A stretch of 64,000 nt of DNA, taken from the NCBI GenBank assembly GCA_033002965.1, contig JAURVB010010503.1, positions 1-64,000 on the forward strand, read 5' to 3'. The notes under the pieces were generated by a model that saw nothing but the letters and a program-made list of their open reading frames with translations, did no database searches and was not told the DNA's origin. The stretch's first letter is position 1; every line of letters begins with the position of its first letter. Below, piece after piece: positions 52,901 to 63,880 of the stretch. The DNA comes from Piper betle (taxonomy: Eukaryota; Streptophyta; Magnoliopsida; Piperales; Piperaceae). Position numbers and translations under genes: made by a program.

Positions 52901-52990
52901 ACAAGGATCCACAAGACTAAGTGTTCGGTATGAGGGCCTTGCACTGGAAGAATGCTTGTAAATGTGGTTAAATATGATGTGAGGTATATG
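49938..52990 (+). mobile_element. Long LTR-like sequence, plus orientation
   Basis: It is related in inverted orientation to 29244-35548 and 55286-58235. Shared parts include the region with TATAACTAGCCCAC and a run of CTTCCT/CCTTC words (50200-50300), and the block at 51860-51940 matching the inverse of 31980-32050. It also shares order with 45060-45900. It may be the 3' LTR of the plus-strand Gypsy remnant, separated from it by TRIM copy 1. No clean terminus was found near 52990 and no gene is seen. Confidence 0.45.
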
Positions 52991-53039
52991 GCACAGGTAA
53001 CTATGACTGCTTAGTTTCCCTAGTAGTATGCTCTAGTAG

Positions 53040-55285
53040 TATGCTCTGCATTATATAATAAGTTATCTAACTCAATGATTGAACTAAGTATAAGAGCTAG
53101 ATCCAAGACTCCTTGATCCAAGAAGTTATCTAACAATTGAAAGGTGTTAGGAGCAGGTTACAAATTGATCCAATAGAGTCTAAAGGGGTTCTTCACCATC
53201 TAAGGTATGTCATAACACTCCCCCCCCCAAGGCCCTATTTATAGGTTTCCAACACCTCCCTCAAAATAATAGTTGCGGGGGTTCAAATCTGCCTCTTTTA
53301 CTTTTTCCAATGCCTAGTTTTTGCAATTTTTCCATAACGATTAGCTGTCGAACGATTGATCGAATGTCAGGAGAATATTCACTTAAACTAGCCACTTCAA
53401 CTTTGGCTACTAAACCCATGACCAAAGCCTAGCCGAAGTTTCCTTAAATTCTTAATCTTCTGTCATGTTAGGTACAAGGTTTCCAAACCCATATTTGGCT
53501 GTCGAACCCTGAATTGAAGTTCAGCCAAAGTCCAAAGCCCTCCTTCACTCTGCCAAACACTCAACCAAAGGTTTGCCGAAGTCTGACGCTTTAAAGATAT
53601 TCACCAAGCCCAAGTGTAGCGACCAAACCTAAAGTGCATACTAATAGGCTTAAGTCATCTCTTCAAAAGTAGTTAACCAAAGTTAAAAATCTATAGTTTA
53701 TTCCCACTAATAAGCTGAATCTTACCCACAAAGGTATTAGATGTAAGACTAAGTTAAGAGATCTCACAATCCATCCAACTTAAGAAATTTTACCCTAAAA
53801 ATTCCTACACTTGGCCCATAGCTATCCCTTGCCCACATCCTTCTTGGCTTGTGACCAGTAGTAGCTTAACCAACGTCTTAGTCCAACCCACCATCCAACA
53901 TGAAACTTGGCTACTCTAATACCATCCAGCTATAATGACCGAGCCCAAAGTGCAAACTAATGGGCTTAAGTTATCTCTTCGAAAGTGGTTAACTAAAGTT
54001 GAAGATCTATAGTCCAATACTACTAATACACCGGATCCCCAACAAGTATTAGATTGGGACTAAGTTGAGGGATCTCACACCTAGGACTTCGGTTGCAAAA
54101 CCATTGATCGAAGGTCAGCCAAAGGCTAAACTCCTTTCATCATTTGATTGCATCTCATGTCTTCGGCAACTGAAGTAGCAATTGAAGCGTAACTAAAGTG
54201 TACACCACTCGAACACTTTATTTTATTTGTCATTCTTCTACTCTTCATTTGGTGGCTTTTTCTTCAAAGCTCGTACTTAGAGAGTTTTGAAGTTGTTGTC
54301 TCATTAAATCAAGGTTTAATATTCTCCCCTTTTTGATGATGGCAACTTCATGTGTTATGAACTCTCTAAGTTTGGTGGTGTCAATCCTTATAAAGCAGTC
54401 CCTTGAGCTTCCCTTGTTAATCTTCACTCTTCAAGTTTTCAAACTCATCCTTTTGAGTCTATTCCTTTTCATTGTTATATACCTACGCACGAGGTTAATT
54501 CCAAAAATAATACAAGATCTCATGATAGAATGTTATTTCAATGATGATCATGTCATACAACCTATGCCCAATAAGAGATTGATAATCCTGAATGAGTTAA
54601 GTCATCCTCATTAATTGGTCATTACAATTTGAAGACCATGAGATTACTATACTCTAAAGACTTGTACCTCCCCTATATATGAGCACACTCTACCTATATA
54701 TGTAACCATTACACATATATACTCTCCCCTAAGTCATCTTAATAAGCAATTCATATTGAGGGAGAGACTTACATAAACATGTATATAATTCATCACCTCT
54801 CTGTCTATGCATCCTCTATATTTCATATATATGATGATAATTATCAAAACATTGACCTGACAATCTCCCCCTTTTTAATGATTATCATCCTCAAACAGTT
54901 TCTATAAATAGATAACTCTTCAATCTACCTAATATTGATGATGACAATACATCAAAGGTCTTCAATTGTCCTCTCCTCCAAGTTGGCCTTTAGTTTATTG
55001 AAGGTTGTTCTAGTAAATAGGCCATGGTGAAATTCAAGTAAAGCACATATGGGACATGAGGAGGAACCGGTAGGAGATGTTGATAGGTGATGAAAGGTAG
55101 CATCGATTGGCAGCTAGAGTTAGAATTTTTTAAAAATCTCAACTGTCCAACTCTCTCTATCACCAAAGGATTAACCAATCATTTGGCAACCAACGTTGGC
55201 TAACTAGTTTTAAGTGGACATTCGGCTAACATTCTTTTTATCGTTCGATAGCTGATCATTATGATAAAATTGCATAATTTTAAGG
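53040..55285. mobile_element. Decayed retrotransposon sequence, probably Copia-like, hosting TRIM copy 2
   Basis: Repeated phrases of the kind AGCCAAAG/GCCGAAGT, a TATA-like CTATTTATAGG near 53231, and ATTCTCCCC-TTTTTGATGATGGCAAC-like phrases (54322 and 54866) resemble plant Copia LTR regions. No coding domain was found, so the class is an inference. The two halves 53301-53610 and 54080-54220 join across TRIM copy 2. Confidence 0.35.
53615..54079 (-). mobile_element. TRIM retrotransposon copy 2 (465 bp)
   Basis: Same family as 49470-49932, with the two LTRs, the interior and a decayed minus-strand PBS in the same order (TCTAATACCA instead of TCTGATACCA). The flanks are CCAAG (53610-53614) and CCTAG (54080-54084), one mismatch, so it is probably older than copy 1. 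Confidence 0.85.
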
Positions 55286-55974
55286 TGTAACACCCCATTT
55301 TTTTGTCCGATGGTGAATCAAAGTGCGATGTTATAATTCAGAAAGCTATTCATTGGACTACCACGTGAGGCTTAAGACTAACACCTTACTAAATTTTCAT
55401 ACAATGTATATTAAATCATACTAACTAGGAAGGCTCTTCAACGTAAGGGAGCTCCTAATACGAGTACTCCGAGTCACTAGAAAGGCAACACCTACCTTGC
55501 AACTAAGAGGGGACTTATCAAAATACAGATGATCACTTTGAGCTATATGAAGACAACACCGCCAGTGCAACTTAGAGGTTAAGCTTGAGACAATGAGGAT
55601 GCATAATCCAGTTCTTATACTTAGTTACAACCTTAAAGGTATACTAATTCTTATAATGATGTTGAACTTAACTCGCATAATACAAGGATCGTGGATACTT
55701 GTTCCACATACCCACACATGGAAAATTAAACACACAGACATGGAGGGATCAACATGTGTCAGGGCATCATACCTGAGCACTTGGTCTTCATGTGGACCCT
55801 TCAAGCTGTGTGAATCGTATGCTCCTCTAGTTCACGTAACTCTATCACTCAAACATGGCTACAACCAAATATGTTTAGCGCACCTAGTATACTCCTCATT
55901 ATGCTCAAGGACTTTGAGGTTTACACACCGTATATACGACTATTAGAGTGCCCCAAAGTTAATACCAAGCACAC

Positions 55975-56007
<33 letters not shown>

Positions 56008-58235
56008 TAATAATAAATTTAAGGCACACACAATCACCTTCACACATCCACATGCGTCATAACCAAGTTTAGGGTGCTAACCCAAATCATAATACAAGAC
56101 ATACACCTATAAATCCTGATAATATATGAATTCATAACAAATCCTTGAAATACATAAGTTGAATATGTCACAAGTCATACATATAGTACCATCCCCCACC
56201 GTGAACCTCTCAATCCGTCCACCTATGCCGATCACTGACATGCATACACACCTAGACAAATATAAGAAATCTGTTAGCAATCGAACAAGTTGATTCCAGT
56301 CCGAAAAGAAGTACTGATATAGCAATACTTGCAAATGGATATCTTAACACCTACAGAAAATTATAACACTTTAGAAAGCCTTATAGGGCGGTAGCAAGGA
56401 TAACTTATTACATAGGCTAGCACGCTTGCATGGAAAAATCATATTCAAAAAAGAGGCTTACAACCTCATATCCTCCACATATCACCTGCCATGATACTCA
56501 AGTGGTGTAGAACAATTTTCGGAAACGTGCAGCATTTGTAGTACCCAACATACATTTCACTAATTTAGTATGTAAAGGGGTATTAGTGTAATTCATGCAA
56601 CTACTCACTCTTTTATTTGTGAAATTCGTAAAATCAAGCATACTTATGTAATATTCTTAGGAAGTGTCTTATAAAATAAATTTCTGAATCTATAGTTTGA
56701 AACCCAATATGGTATCTCATCCTTGTACGTTTATTAAATTTTTAGAAGACACGGCTAAATGATCCGGCATCAGAGGGATCCAATAAAATGTTGCTGATGT
56801 CGTCCTGTATCTAAAGCACGATTAAAGTCAACAGACAAGGATTCAAACATAGGTCAAGTAAAAGAGTCATACAAACCTGGATGAGTGGAAACCCTCATCC
56901 TAACTCAGCGAGCTCACTCCGTGTAACCTAGCGAGGAGATGGAACTCAAATCAGACACAAGACTCGGATTACAACGACATGCACATCGAGACAAGGCCTC
57001 AATACATGCACAACACATAAGACACATGAACATGTTTAATTGAGTATTAAACTTCATTTGGTAACTTAATTAAGTTTTTAGGGTTGTAAGTATACTTAGT
57101 GGAAGTCTCATACCTAGTGTTTAATCGAATGGACTTAATTAGACAATTTTTTGGATGAGACAAATAGTGTCTAAATGAGCTGAAATTTGGACTAACGGGC
57201 TCGAACACTCAAAGTGTTTGGGATAAAAATTATCAAGTGTTGACCTATGGGTTAATATGGTAAACAAGTCCAACTAATGTTGAGCTAAGGTGATGAGAAT
57301 AGTATTCTTGGGTCATGCACCAATTTTGCTAAGTTTTGTTCAGGGCTTGAAGACTCCAAATAGGCCTCGGTAGTTGGGTAGAGTTAGCTGACACCATGGG
57401 CTTGAGTCCTGAAAAATTCAAGTTCAAACTCAAAGGAATTGGGTCTAAGTGAACTCAGGAAGGGAAGGCATTGGCCAAGTCATTTTTGGAGCTAGCTGGA
57501 CCTAATAAGTCTTGGGAAAATCATAACGCATGATCTACTGAGTCAATGGCTCTCAAATTTAAATATGGTGTAACAAGAACAACCTAAATTGTGGGGGACT
57601 TTTCATGCAATTTCATAACCATTTGACTACGGTGTCATGTTTTACATCTAAAGTTAGAGAAATAGGGTTTCAACCTCTATTCCTGCACACTACAAAAATT
57701 GGATTAACTAACCACCTAAATGATTTTTAACTAATACCAAAACTTATAGATTTTTAGTAGACAATTAGTGAGTCCAACCATAATTTTAATAGATTTTATT
57801 AATGACTTTTAATTCACCCATTGAGGAGCACATTGTGAGAGCATGACATAGCATACATGTTGCACAACATGTACATGGAGCATGCAAGTGTTTTGTTCAT
57901 GCCCTTAATGAGGCCATTTTAGCACAGTAATTTAACATAAACTAGCTGACATTCCAAACTGTAAATATCTGAAAGATTGCATCCAAATATAACCTAAAAT
58001 AGGATGGAAAATTGGAGTAAATGGCTGGTAGGCTACTAGAAATAGCAAAATAGAAAACAAGAGCTAGGACAGCATAGTGTCTAGCCAGGCGATGCCAAGC
58101 ATGAGGAGAGAATAAGGTCGTGGTGGCTTGCACGTACATATCATTCATATGCACGTAGCAAAAAAGGTCAGGCATGCAACTCGATTCAAGTCACAATTGA
58201 AGCGAAACTAAAACCATCGAGCAAAAAGCCTGGGT
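55286..58235 (-). mobile_element. Long LTR, minus orientation (paralogue of 29244-35548)
   Basis: It starts TGTAACACCCC at 55286 and follows the 29244 LTR block by block, but lacks both solo-LTR insertions found there. It breaks off near 58235, where the LTR of another family (58236-59438) begins. No coding region. Confidence 0.65.
55978..56018. repeat. (GATAAT)n/(AAT)n microsatellite in the LTR
   Basis: GATAATGATAATGATAAT passes into about nine AAT units. It is absent from the paralogous LTR at the matching place. Confidence 0.9.
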
Positions 58236-59438
58236 TTTCGTCATTCTTCCTTAAATGAGCTGAAATCAAACAATCTTGATTAGCCTACATACCCATGTCG
58301 GGATCAAGCTCAATGTAGTTCTATAGGCTCTTACGTCATTTTGAGATTAAAATTTTGTCTCCCAGTTCATTCTGAGATTAGGTGGTCTCCAGGTCATTCT
58401 GAGATTAGTCATTATTGGCTGTCAGGTCCATTCTGACATGTCCATTATTGGCTGTTAGGTCAATTCTCACATATTCATTTTTGCCTGTCAAGTCCATCAT
58501 GACATGTCCATTATTTGCTGTCAAGTCCATTCTGACATATCTATTATTGGCCGTCAAGTCCATTCTGACATGTCCATTATTAGCCATCAGGTCCATTCTG
58601 ACATATCCATTATTGGCCGTCAGGTCCATTCTGACATGTCCATTATTAGCCATCAGGTCCATTCTGACGTGTCCATTATTGGCTGTCAGGTCCATTTTGA
58701 TATATCCATTATTAGTTGTCAGGTCCACTCTGACATGTCCATTATTGGTTGTCAAGTCCATTCTGACATGTCCATTATTGGCTGTTAAGTCCATTCTGAC
58801 ATATCTATTATTGGCTGTCAGGTCCATTCTGACATATCCATTAACAAAACAACTAAGTAATTCAAAGAATCCCAACAATTCTTGCCAATCGAAGGATGAA
58901 GCAAAGCAGTACACCCACAACAAACAAACACCTGACCCCAAAGACTCACAATAGTTCATACCAAGCAGTCGACAAGAACCCCATGCATAAGACGCTAGGG
59001 ATCTAGCAACTTAGCAGGGCGTCTCCAACAAACCTTGCATGCAAGAACCCTAATGGAAACAAATAAGATGAGGGACGAAATACTCATGCAAAAATAGGGA
59101 GGTCGCATGGGACGGAGAGGAGGCATGAAGATTTTGACAGCTAGGAAAAAGTTTTCTTTTCCCCTCCCCTCAACGATCCCCTCCTCCTACATATATATAC
59201 ATTTCAACCATTCCCTCCATTAAATTCTCATACCCCATCATCCATAGGTATTTCCTAGGTTCAACGAGCCCCTTCATTAAATTCTCACACCCCATCATTC
59301 ATTCATGAATAGGTATTTTCTAGGTGACCTTAAGTTGAACTATGACCGGTTGACTTGATAACCAACCATATTGGTTCATCGATATTTATTTCATAATATT
59401 TAGGTTTGAGTCTTGTAATAAAAATCATGGTTTTTACA
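58236..59438 (-). mobile_element. LTR, left (inverted) arm of a foldback structure
   Basis: On the minus strand it starts TGTAAAAACCATG at 59438 and runs left. It matches in inverted orientation 60556-61308 and 63658-64000. It contains a TATA-like TATATATAC block (59190-59200) and a 33-bp minisatellite. The 75-80 bp to its right (59439-59519), with a polypurine tract on the minus strand, also match the inverse of 60476-60555, so the inverted repeat extends past the LTR into the element's 3' interior. Confidence 0.8.
58417..58845. repeat. 33-bp minisatellite, 13 copies
   Basis: The unit is 33 bp with core GGTCCATTCTGACATGTCC and ATTATTGGCTGTCA. Because 33 is a multiple of three and the unit lacks stops in several frames, long ORFs appear on both strands (an 11-residue repeat MDLTANNGHVR on the minus strand). 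Unit differences alter amino acids freely, so I see no sign of protein selection. The same unit recurs inverted at 61160-61303 and 63658-63880. Confidence 0.9.
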
Positions 59439-59572
59439 ATCTCCCCAACTTAGAGATATTTTGTCCCCGAAATATTATAATAGCAAGATGATAATCATGA
59501 TTAATTATATCTTTGGGATCTCAGGCTGCTCCTGTTGTTGCCCTTGGGCACTTCCCTATGGGCGGGCAGGGT

Positions 59573-60460
59573 TAGCTGACTCGGGCAAACGAGGGAAGCT
59601 ACCAAACCCAGTGCCACCGGTAATCCGACAAGTGGTGCCACCAGCTGTTGAGGACAGTGATCGCTACACTGTGGAAAAGTTTCGGAAGAATGGAGCTGAG
59701 GTATTCATTGGAGGGACTGATCCAATGAAGGCTGAAAGCTGGATAGACATTACCGAAAAAGCTTTTAGGGCTCTATCTGTGCTACACCGCCACCAAGTGA
59801 GGTTGGCAACATGCATGCTTCAGGAGGAAGCATCTACTGGTGGAAATCCATGGAAAACACTCACATTCCATCGACGTGAGACTTCTTCCATCATGTGGGT
59901 GGAGTTTGTGGCCGCTTACAATGGACAATATTTTCCAGAGTCCGTTGTCCAAAAGAAAGCACTAGAGTTCGCCAACCTAGCTCAGAAGGATAATTTGGTC
60001 CGGAAATATGCCAAGAAATTCTTACAGTTGGAACACTTTGCACCTGGGATTCCGCATCTGACAAGGCTAGGGCAGATAAATTCTTCTGGGGTTGACACTT
60101 GAATTGAGGAGTAGGGTTCCTACAACGTCAAGGGGCACTATAACCGAGGTGATCGATGCAGCCAAGACTCATGAGTTGGTATTTGAGCATGATCGTTCAC
60201 AGCAACAGGGGAAGACTACCACGCAACACAACCATGCCAACCATGGGGGTAGCTCAAATGGGTCCGCAGAACAACAGCAGCAGAACTACCAAGGGAACGT
60301 AGATGGAAACCTCAAAAGGAAGTTTGAGGAGATTCTGTATAGATGATGTAAAAATTGCACCAAGATGCATTCCGGGCAATGCAACGAGCCCCATCGGTGC
60401 TACAATTGTGGCAGGACGGGACACATGATAAAAGACGGTCACCAGCCTCCGAAGTAACAA
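59573..60460 (+). pseudogene. Retrotransposon gag pseudogene with altered zinc knuckle
   Basis: The first frame (to 60102) carries the Gypsy gag core: VEKFRKNGAEVFIGGTDP, ESWIDITEKAFRAL, VEFVAAYNGQYFP and LAQKDNLVRKYAKKFLQLE. A frameshift near 60090 moves the reading to a second frame (EVIDAAKTHELVFEHDR, then Gln/Asn-rich). A TGA at 60344-60346 cuts it just before the knuckle region, CYNCGRTGHMIKDGH, where the last metal ligand is His instead of Cys. No pol follows: the 3' LTR starts at 60556. It is therefore a broken gag in a gag-only element. Confidence 0.85.
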
Positions 60461-61159
60461 TAAGAGCAGCCTGAGATCCTGAAGATATAATTAATCATGA
60501 TTATCATCTTGCTGTTATAATATTTTGGGACGAAATATCTCTAAGTTGGGGGGATTGTAAAAACCATGATTTTTATTACAAGACTCAAACCTAAATATTA
60601 TGAAATAAATATCGATGAACCAATATGGTTGGTTATCAAGTCGACTGGTCATGGTTCGACTTAAGGTCAAGTAGCAAATACCTATTCATGAATGAATGAT
60701 GGGGTGTGAGAACTTAATGAAGGGCTCGTTGAACATAGGAAATACCTATGGATGATGGGGTATGAGAATTTAATGGAGGGAATGGTTGAAGTGTATATAT
60801 ATGCAGGAGGAGGGCATCTTTGAGGGGGAGGGGGAAAAAAGAAAACTTTTTCCTAGCTGTCAAATTCTTCTTGCCTCCTCTCCGTCCCATGCGACCTCCC
60901 TATTTTTGCATGTGTATTTCGTCCTCAATCTTATTTGTTTCCATTAGGATTCTTGCATGGAAGGTTTGTTGGAGACACCCTGCTAAGTTGCTAGATCCCT
61001 AGCGTCTTATGCATGGGGTTTTTGTCGACTGCTTGGTATGAACTGCTGCGAGTTCTTTGGGTTGGGTGTTTGTTTTGTGCTGGGTGTGCTGCTTTGCTTC
61101 ATCCTTCGATTGGCAAGAATTGTTGGGATTCTTTTGAATTGCTTAGTTGTTTTGTTAAT

Positions 61160-61303
61160 GAAAATGTCAGAATGGACTTGACAACCAATAATAAATATGT
61201 CAGAATGGACTTAACAGCCAATAATGAACATGTCAGTAGTGGACCTGACAGCCAATAATGGACATGTCGAGTGGACCTGATAGCCAATAATGGACATGTC
61301 AGA
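61160..61303. repeat. 33-bp minisatellite, inverted copy, about 4.5 units
   Basis: Reverse complement of the 58417-58845 unit (core GTCAGAATGGACCTGACAGC). It continues after the insertion at 63658. Confidence 0.9.
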
Positions 61304-61308
61304 GTGGA

Positions 61309-61846
61309 TGTGAGATCCCTCAACCTTAGTCCCAACATCTAATACCTACTGGGAGAAGATCATGTTTATAAGTGGGAATGGACTAGAGATCTTTAACTTC
61401 CGGGGTACCCATTTTAAAGAAATGACTTAGCCCATTACGTTTCACTTTGGGCTGAGTCATTACAAATGGTATCAGAACTGACCTGGTTCCGTGTTAGATG
61501 TTGGGATGGACTAGGGATGTTGGCTAGGCTGCTGGTCACGGGCGAGAAAGGTCGTGGGCTGGGGTTACCAACGGGCCAAGACTAAAAACGTTGGTTAGGC
61601 TGCCGGTCACAGGCCAAAAAGGACGTGGGTTGGGGCTACCAACGGGCCAAGAATAGGCATTTCGGGGACAAAATTTCCTAAGGTGGGTGGATTGTGAGAT
61701 CCCTCAACTTAGTCCCACATCTAATACCTACTGGGAGAAGATCCTGTTTATAAGTGGGAATGGACTAGAGATCTTTAACTTCCGGGGTACCCATTTTAAA
61801 TAAATGACTTAGCCCATTACGTTGCACTTTGGGCTGGGTCGTTACA
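61309..61846 (+). mobile_element. TRIM retrotransposon copy 3 (538 bp), plus orientation
   Basis: It is the same family as the copies at 49.5 and 53.6 kb, read in the opposite orientation. The left LTR runs from TGTGAGATCCC to GAGTCATTACA (61309 to about 61466) and the right LTR from about 61694 to 61846. The PBS TGGTATCAGAAC lies at about 61469-61480 and the purine-rich PPT just before the right LTR. The interior holds two diverged copies of a roughly 75-bp segment (GGCTGC-GGTCAC...ACGGGCCAAGA), which makes it longer than copies 1 and 2. GTGGA lies to its left; the five bases to its right are AATAT, so it has no target duplication of its own. Confidence 0.85.
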
Positions 61847-62394
61847 AATATTGTAAGAATCGTGAAAAAATGTGAAAATTTTTATTTCAAGACTTGAACC
61901 TAAGTATTAAGAAATATTATTTTCGATGAATGGATATGGTTGGTTATCAAGTAGACCGGTCACGGTTCAACGTAAAGCCAAACCCTAACCTTAGAGAAGA
62001 CGTAAGGCCAAACTCTGGCATTAGGGAGGACGAACCCAACGTAGAGAATACTGATTCATGAACGGATGATGGGGTAAGAGAATTTAATAAAGGGACTCAT
62101 TGAACCTAGGGAATACCTATACATGAATAGATGTGAGAATTTAATTGAGGAACTCATTGAAGCATATATATATAGGAGGAGGGGGTTAGGGAGGAAAGGC
62201 AGTCCACTCCTTCTTGCCTCCTCTCCAGTGCCTTTCCATTGTAGTGTCTTTGGGTGTTGAGATATTGTATGGTTGCAAATTAGATGGCAGATATGAAATT
62301 CACGTTTGACTAGTTTCAAGAAACCTTATTTTTTTAGCCGCACTGTTCAAAATCTAATAATGGACATGTCAGAATGGAACAGACAGTCCATAAA

Positions 62395-62960
62395 TAAATA
62401 TCGGCCAATAGGGGGTACGGTGGAATGGACCCATCGGCTCAACCTAATAAGTGGTACGGTGGAATGGACCCATCGGCCCAACATAATAGGGGTACGATGG
62501 AATGGACCCATCGGCTCAACCTAATAAGTGGAACGGTGGAATGGACCCATTGGCCAATAGGGGGTACGGTGGAATGGACCCATCGGCTCAACCTAATAAG
62601 TGGTACGGTGGAATGGACCCATCGGCCAATAGGGGGTACAGTGGAATGGACCCATCAGCTCAACATAATAAGTGGTACGGTGGAATGGACCCATCGGCCA
62701 ATAGGGGGTACGGTGGAATGGACCTATTGGCCCAACATAATAGGGGGTACGGTGGAATGGACCCATCGGCTCAACATAATAAGTGGTACGGTGGAATGGA
62801 CCCATCGGTCAATAGGGGGTATGATGGAATGGACCCATCGACCAATAGGGGGTACGGTGGAATGGACCTATCAGCCTAACATAATAGGGGGTACGATGGA
62901 ATGAACCCATCGACCAATAGGGGGCACGATGGACTGACCCATCGGCCCAATATTTTATAG
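62395..62960. repeat. 33/39-bp tandem array, about 15 units
   Basis: Units of 33 bp (GGCCAATAGGGGGTACGGTG, then GAATGGACCCATC) alternate irregularly with 39-bp units that carry CTCAACCTAATAAGTG. The 33-bp unit aligns with the 58417 minisatellite through GCCAATA and GAATGGACC, so the arrays share an ancestor. Open frames on both strands are repeat translation only. Confidence 0.9.
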
Positions 62961-63474
62961 TGGCACGGTGGACTAACCATCAGACAATAGAACTACAACA
63001 TAATAGGGGTACGATGGAATGAACCAATCGGCCAATAAGGAGGCACGATGGACTGACCCATTGGCCCAATATTTTATAGTGGCATGGTGGACTAACCCAT
63101 CAGCCAATAGAACTACAACATAATAAGGGGTACGATGGAATGAACCAATCGGCTAATAAGGGGGCACAATGGACTGACCCATCGGCCGAATATTTTATAG
63201 TGGCACGGTGGACTAACCCATCAGCCAATAGAACTACATCGAGCTTGATCCCGACATGGGTATGTAGGCAAATCAAGAATGTTTGATTTCAGCTCAAATA
63301 AGGTAGAATAAAAGTATGATAGGATAGTCAGGTTAGGAGCACGGTGGACTAACTCATCAGCCAATAGAACTACATCGAGCTTGATCCCGACATGGGTATG
63401 TAGGCCAATCAAGAATGTTTGATTTCAGCTCAAATAAGGTAGAATAAAAGTATGATAGGATAGTCAGGTTAGGA
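62961..63474. repeat. Higher-order repeats: about 122-bp units and a 136-bp duplication
   Basis: Three diverged blocks carry GGCCCAATATTTTATAGTGG followed by ATCAG-CAATAGAACTACA (62940-63235). Then a near-exact 136-bp tandem duplication follows, with GCACGGTGGACTAAC at 63203 and again at 63339 and the shared phrase GATCCCGACATGGGTATGTA. That phrase also ends the window (about 63980) and occurs inverted at 58291-58310. Confidence 0.85.
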
Positions 63475-63657
63475 GAATGGGTAATAAATGGGACTTCTTT
63501 TTATTAAGTTTTGAGTTATAAATGTGGCTATGGGAAATGGTCTAAGACTATGGGAACCATTATTTTATAACTTATTACTCGACATTTAGTAGTTTTATTT
63601 TGGTAACACCTGGTCAGCTAGGCCCACAATGTTGTGAAAAATGGCCGGGTCGTTACA

Positions 63658-63880
63658 GTGGACCTGACAGCCAATAATGGATATGTCAGAATAGACCTGA
63701 CAGCCAATAATTGACATGTCAGAATGGACCTGACAGCCAATAATGGACATGTCAGAATGGACCTGACGGCCAATAATGGATATGACAGAATGGACCTGAC
63801 AGCCAATAATGGACATGTTAGAATGGACCTGACAACAAAAAATAAATATGTCAGAATGGACTTGACAGCCAATATGACTA
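63658..63880. repeat. 33-bp minisatellite, continuation of the right arm, about 7 units
   Basis: Same unit and orientation as 61160-61303. It restarts with GTGGACCTGACAGCC exactly where the left part stopped, which shows the 61309-63657 segment was inserted within a unit. Confidence 0.9.

Larger units (their letters stand above)
61852..63657 (+). mobile_element. LTR (1806 bp) of the same family as 60556, inserted in its minisatellite
   Basis: It begins TGTAAGAATCG and ends GGGTCGTTACA. Its first 300 bp match 60556-60800 and its end matches the inverse of the start of the solo LTR at 33414. The last base is followed by GTGGA (63658-63662), also present at 61304-61308 left of TRIM copy 3. It contains a TATA-like ATATATATATAGG (62163-62175) and tandem arrays. 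Confidence 0.75.

Noticed and set aside
58405..58959. 184-codon and 179-codon open frames on opposite strands
   Set aside because: Both are translations of the stop-free 33-bp minisatellite; unit changes are not biased to silent sites.
62425..62904. 159-codon ORF with GTVEWTHR-type repeats
   Set aside because: Translation of the 33/39-bp tandem array within an LTR; frames are open on both strands.
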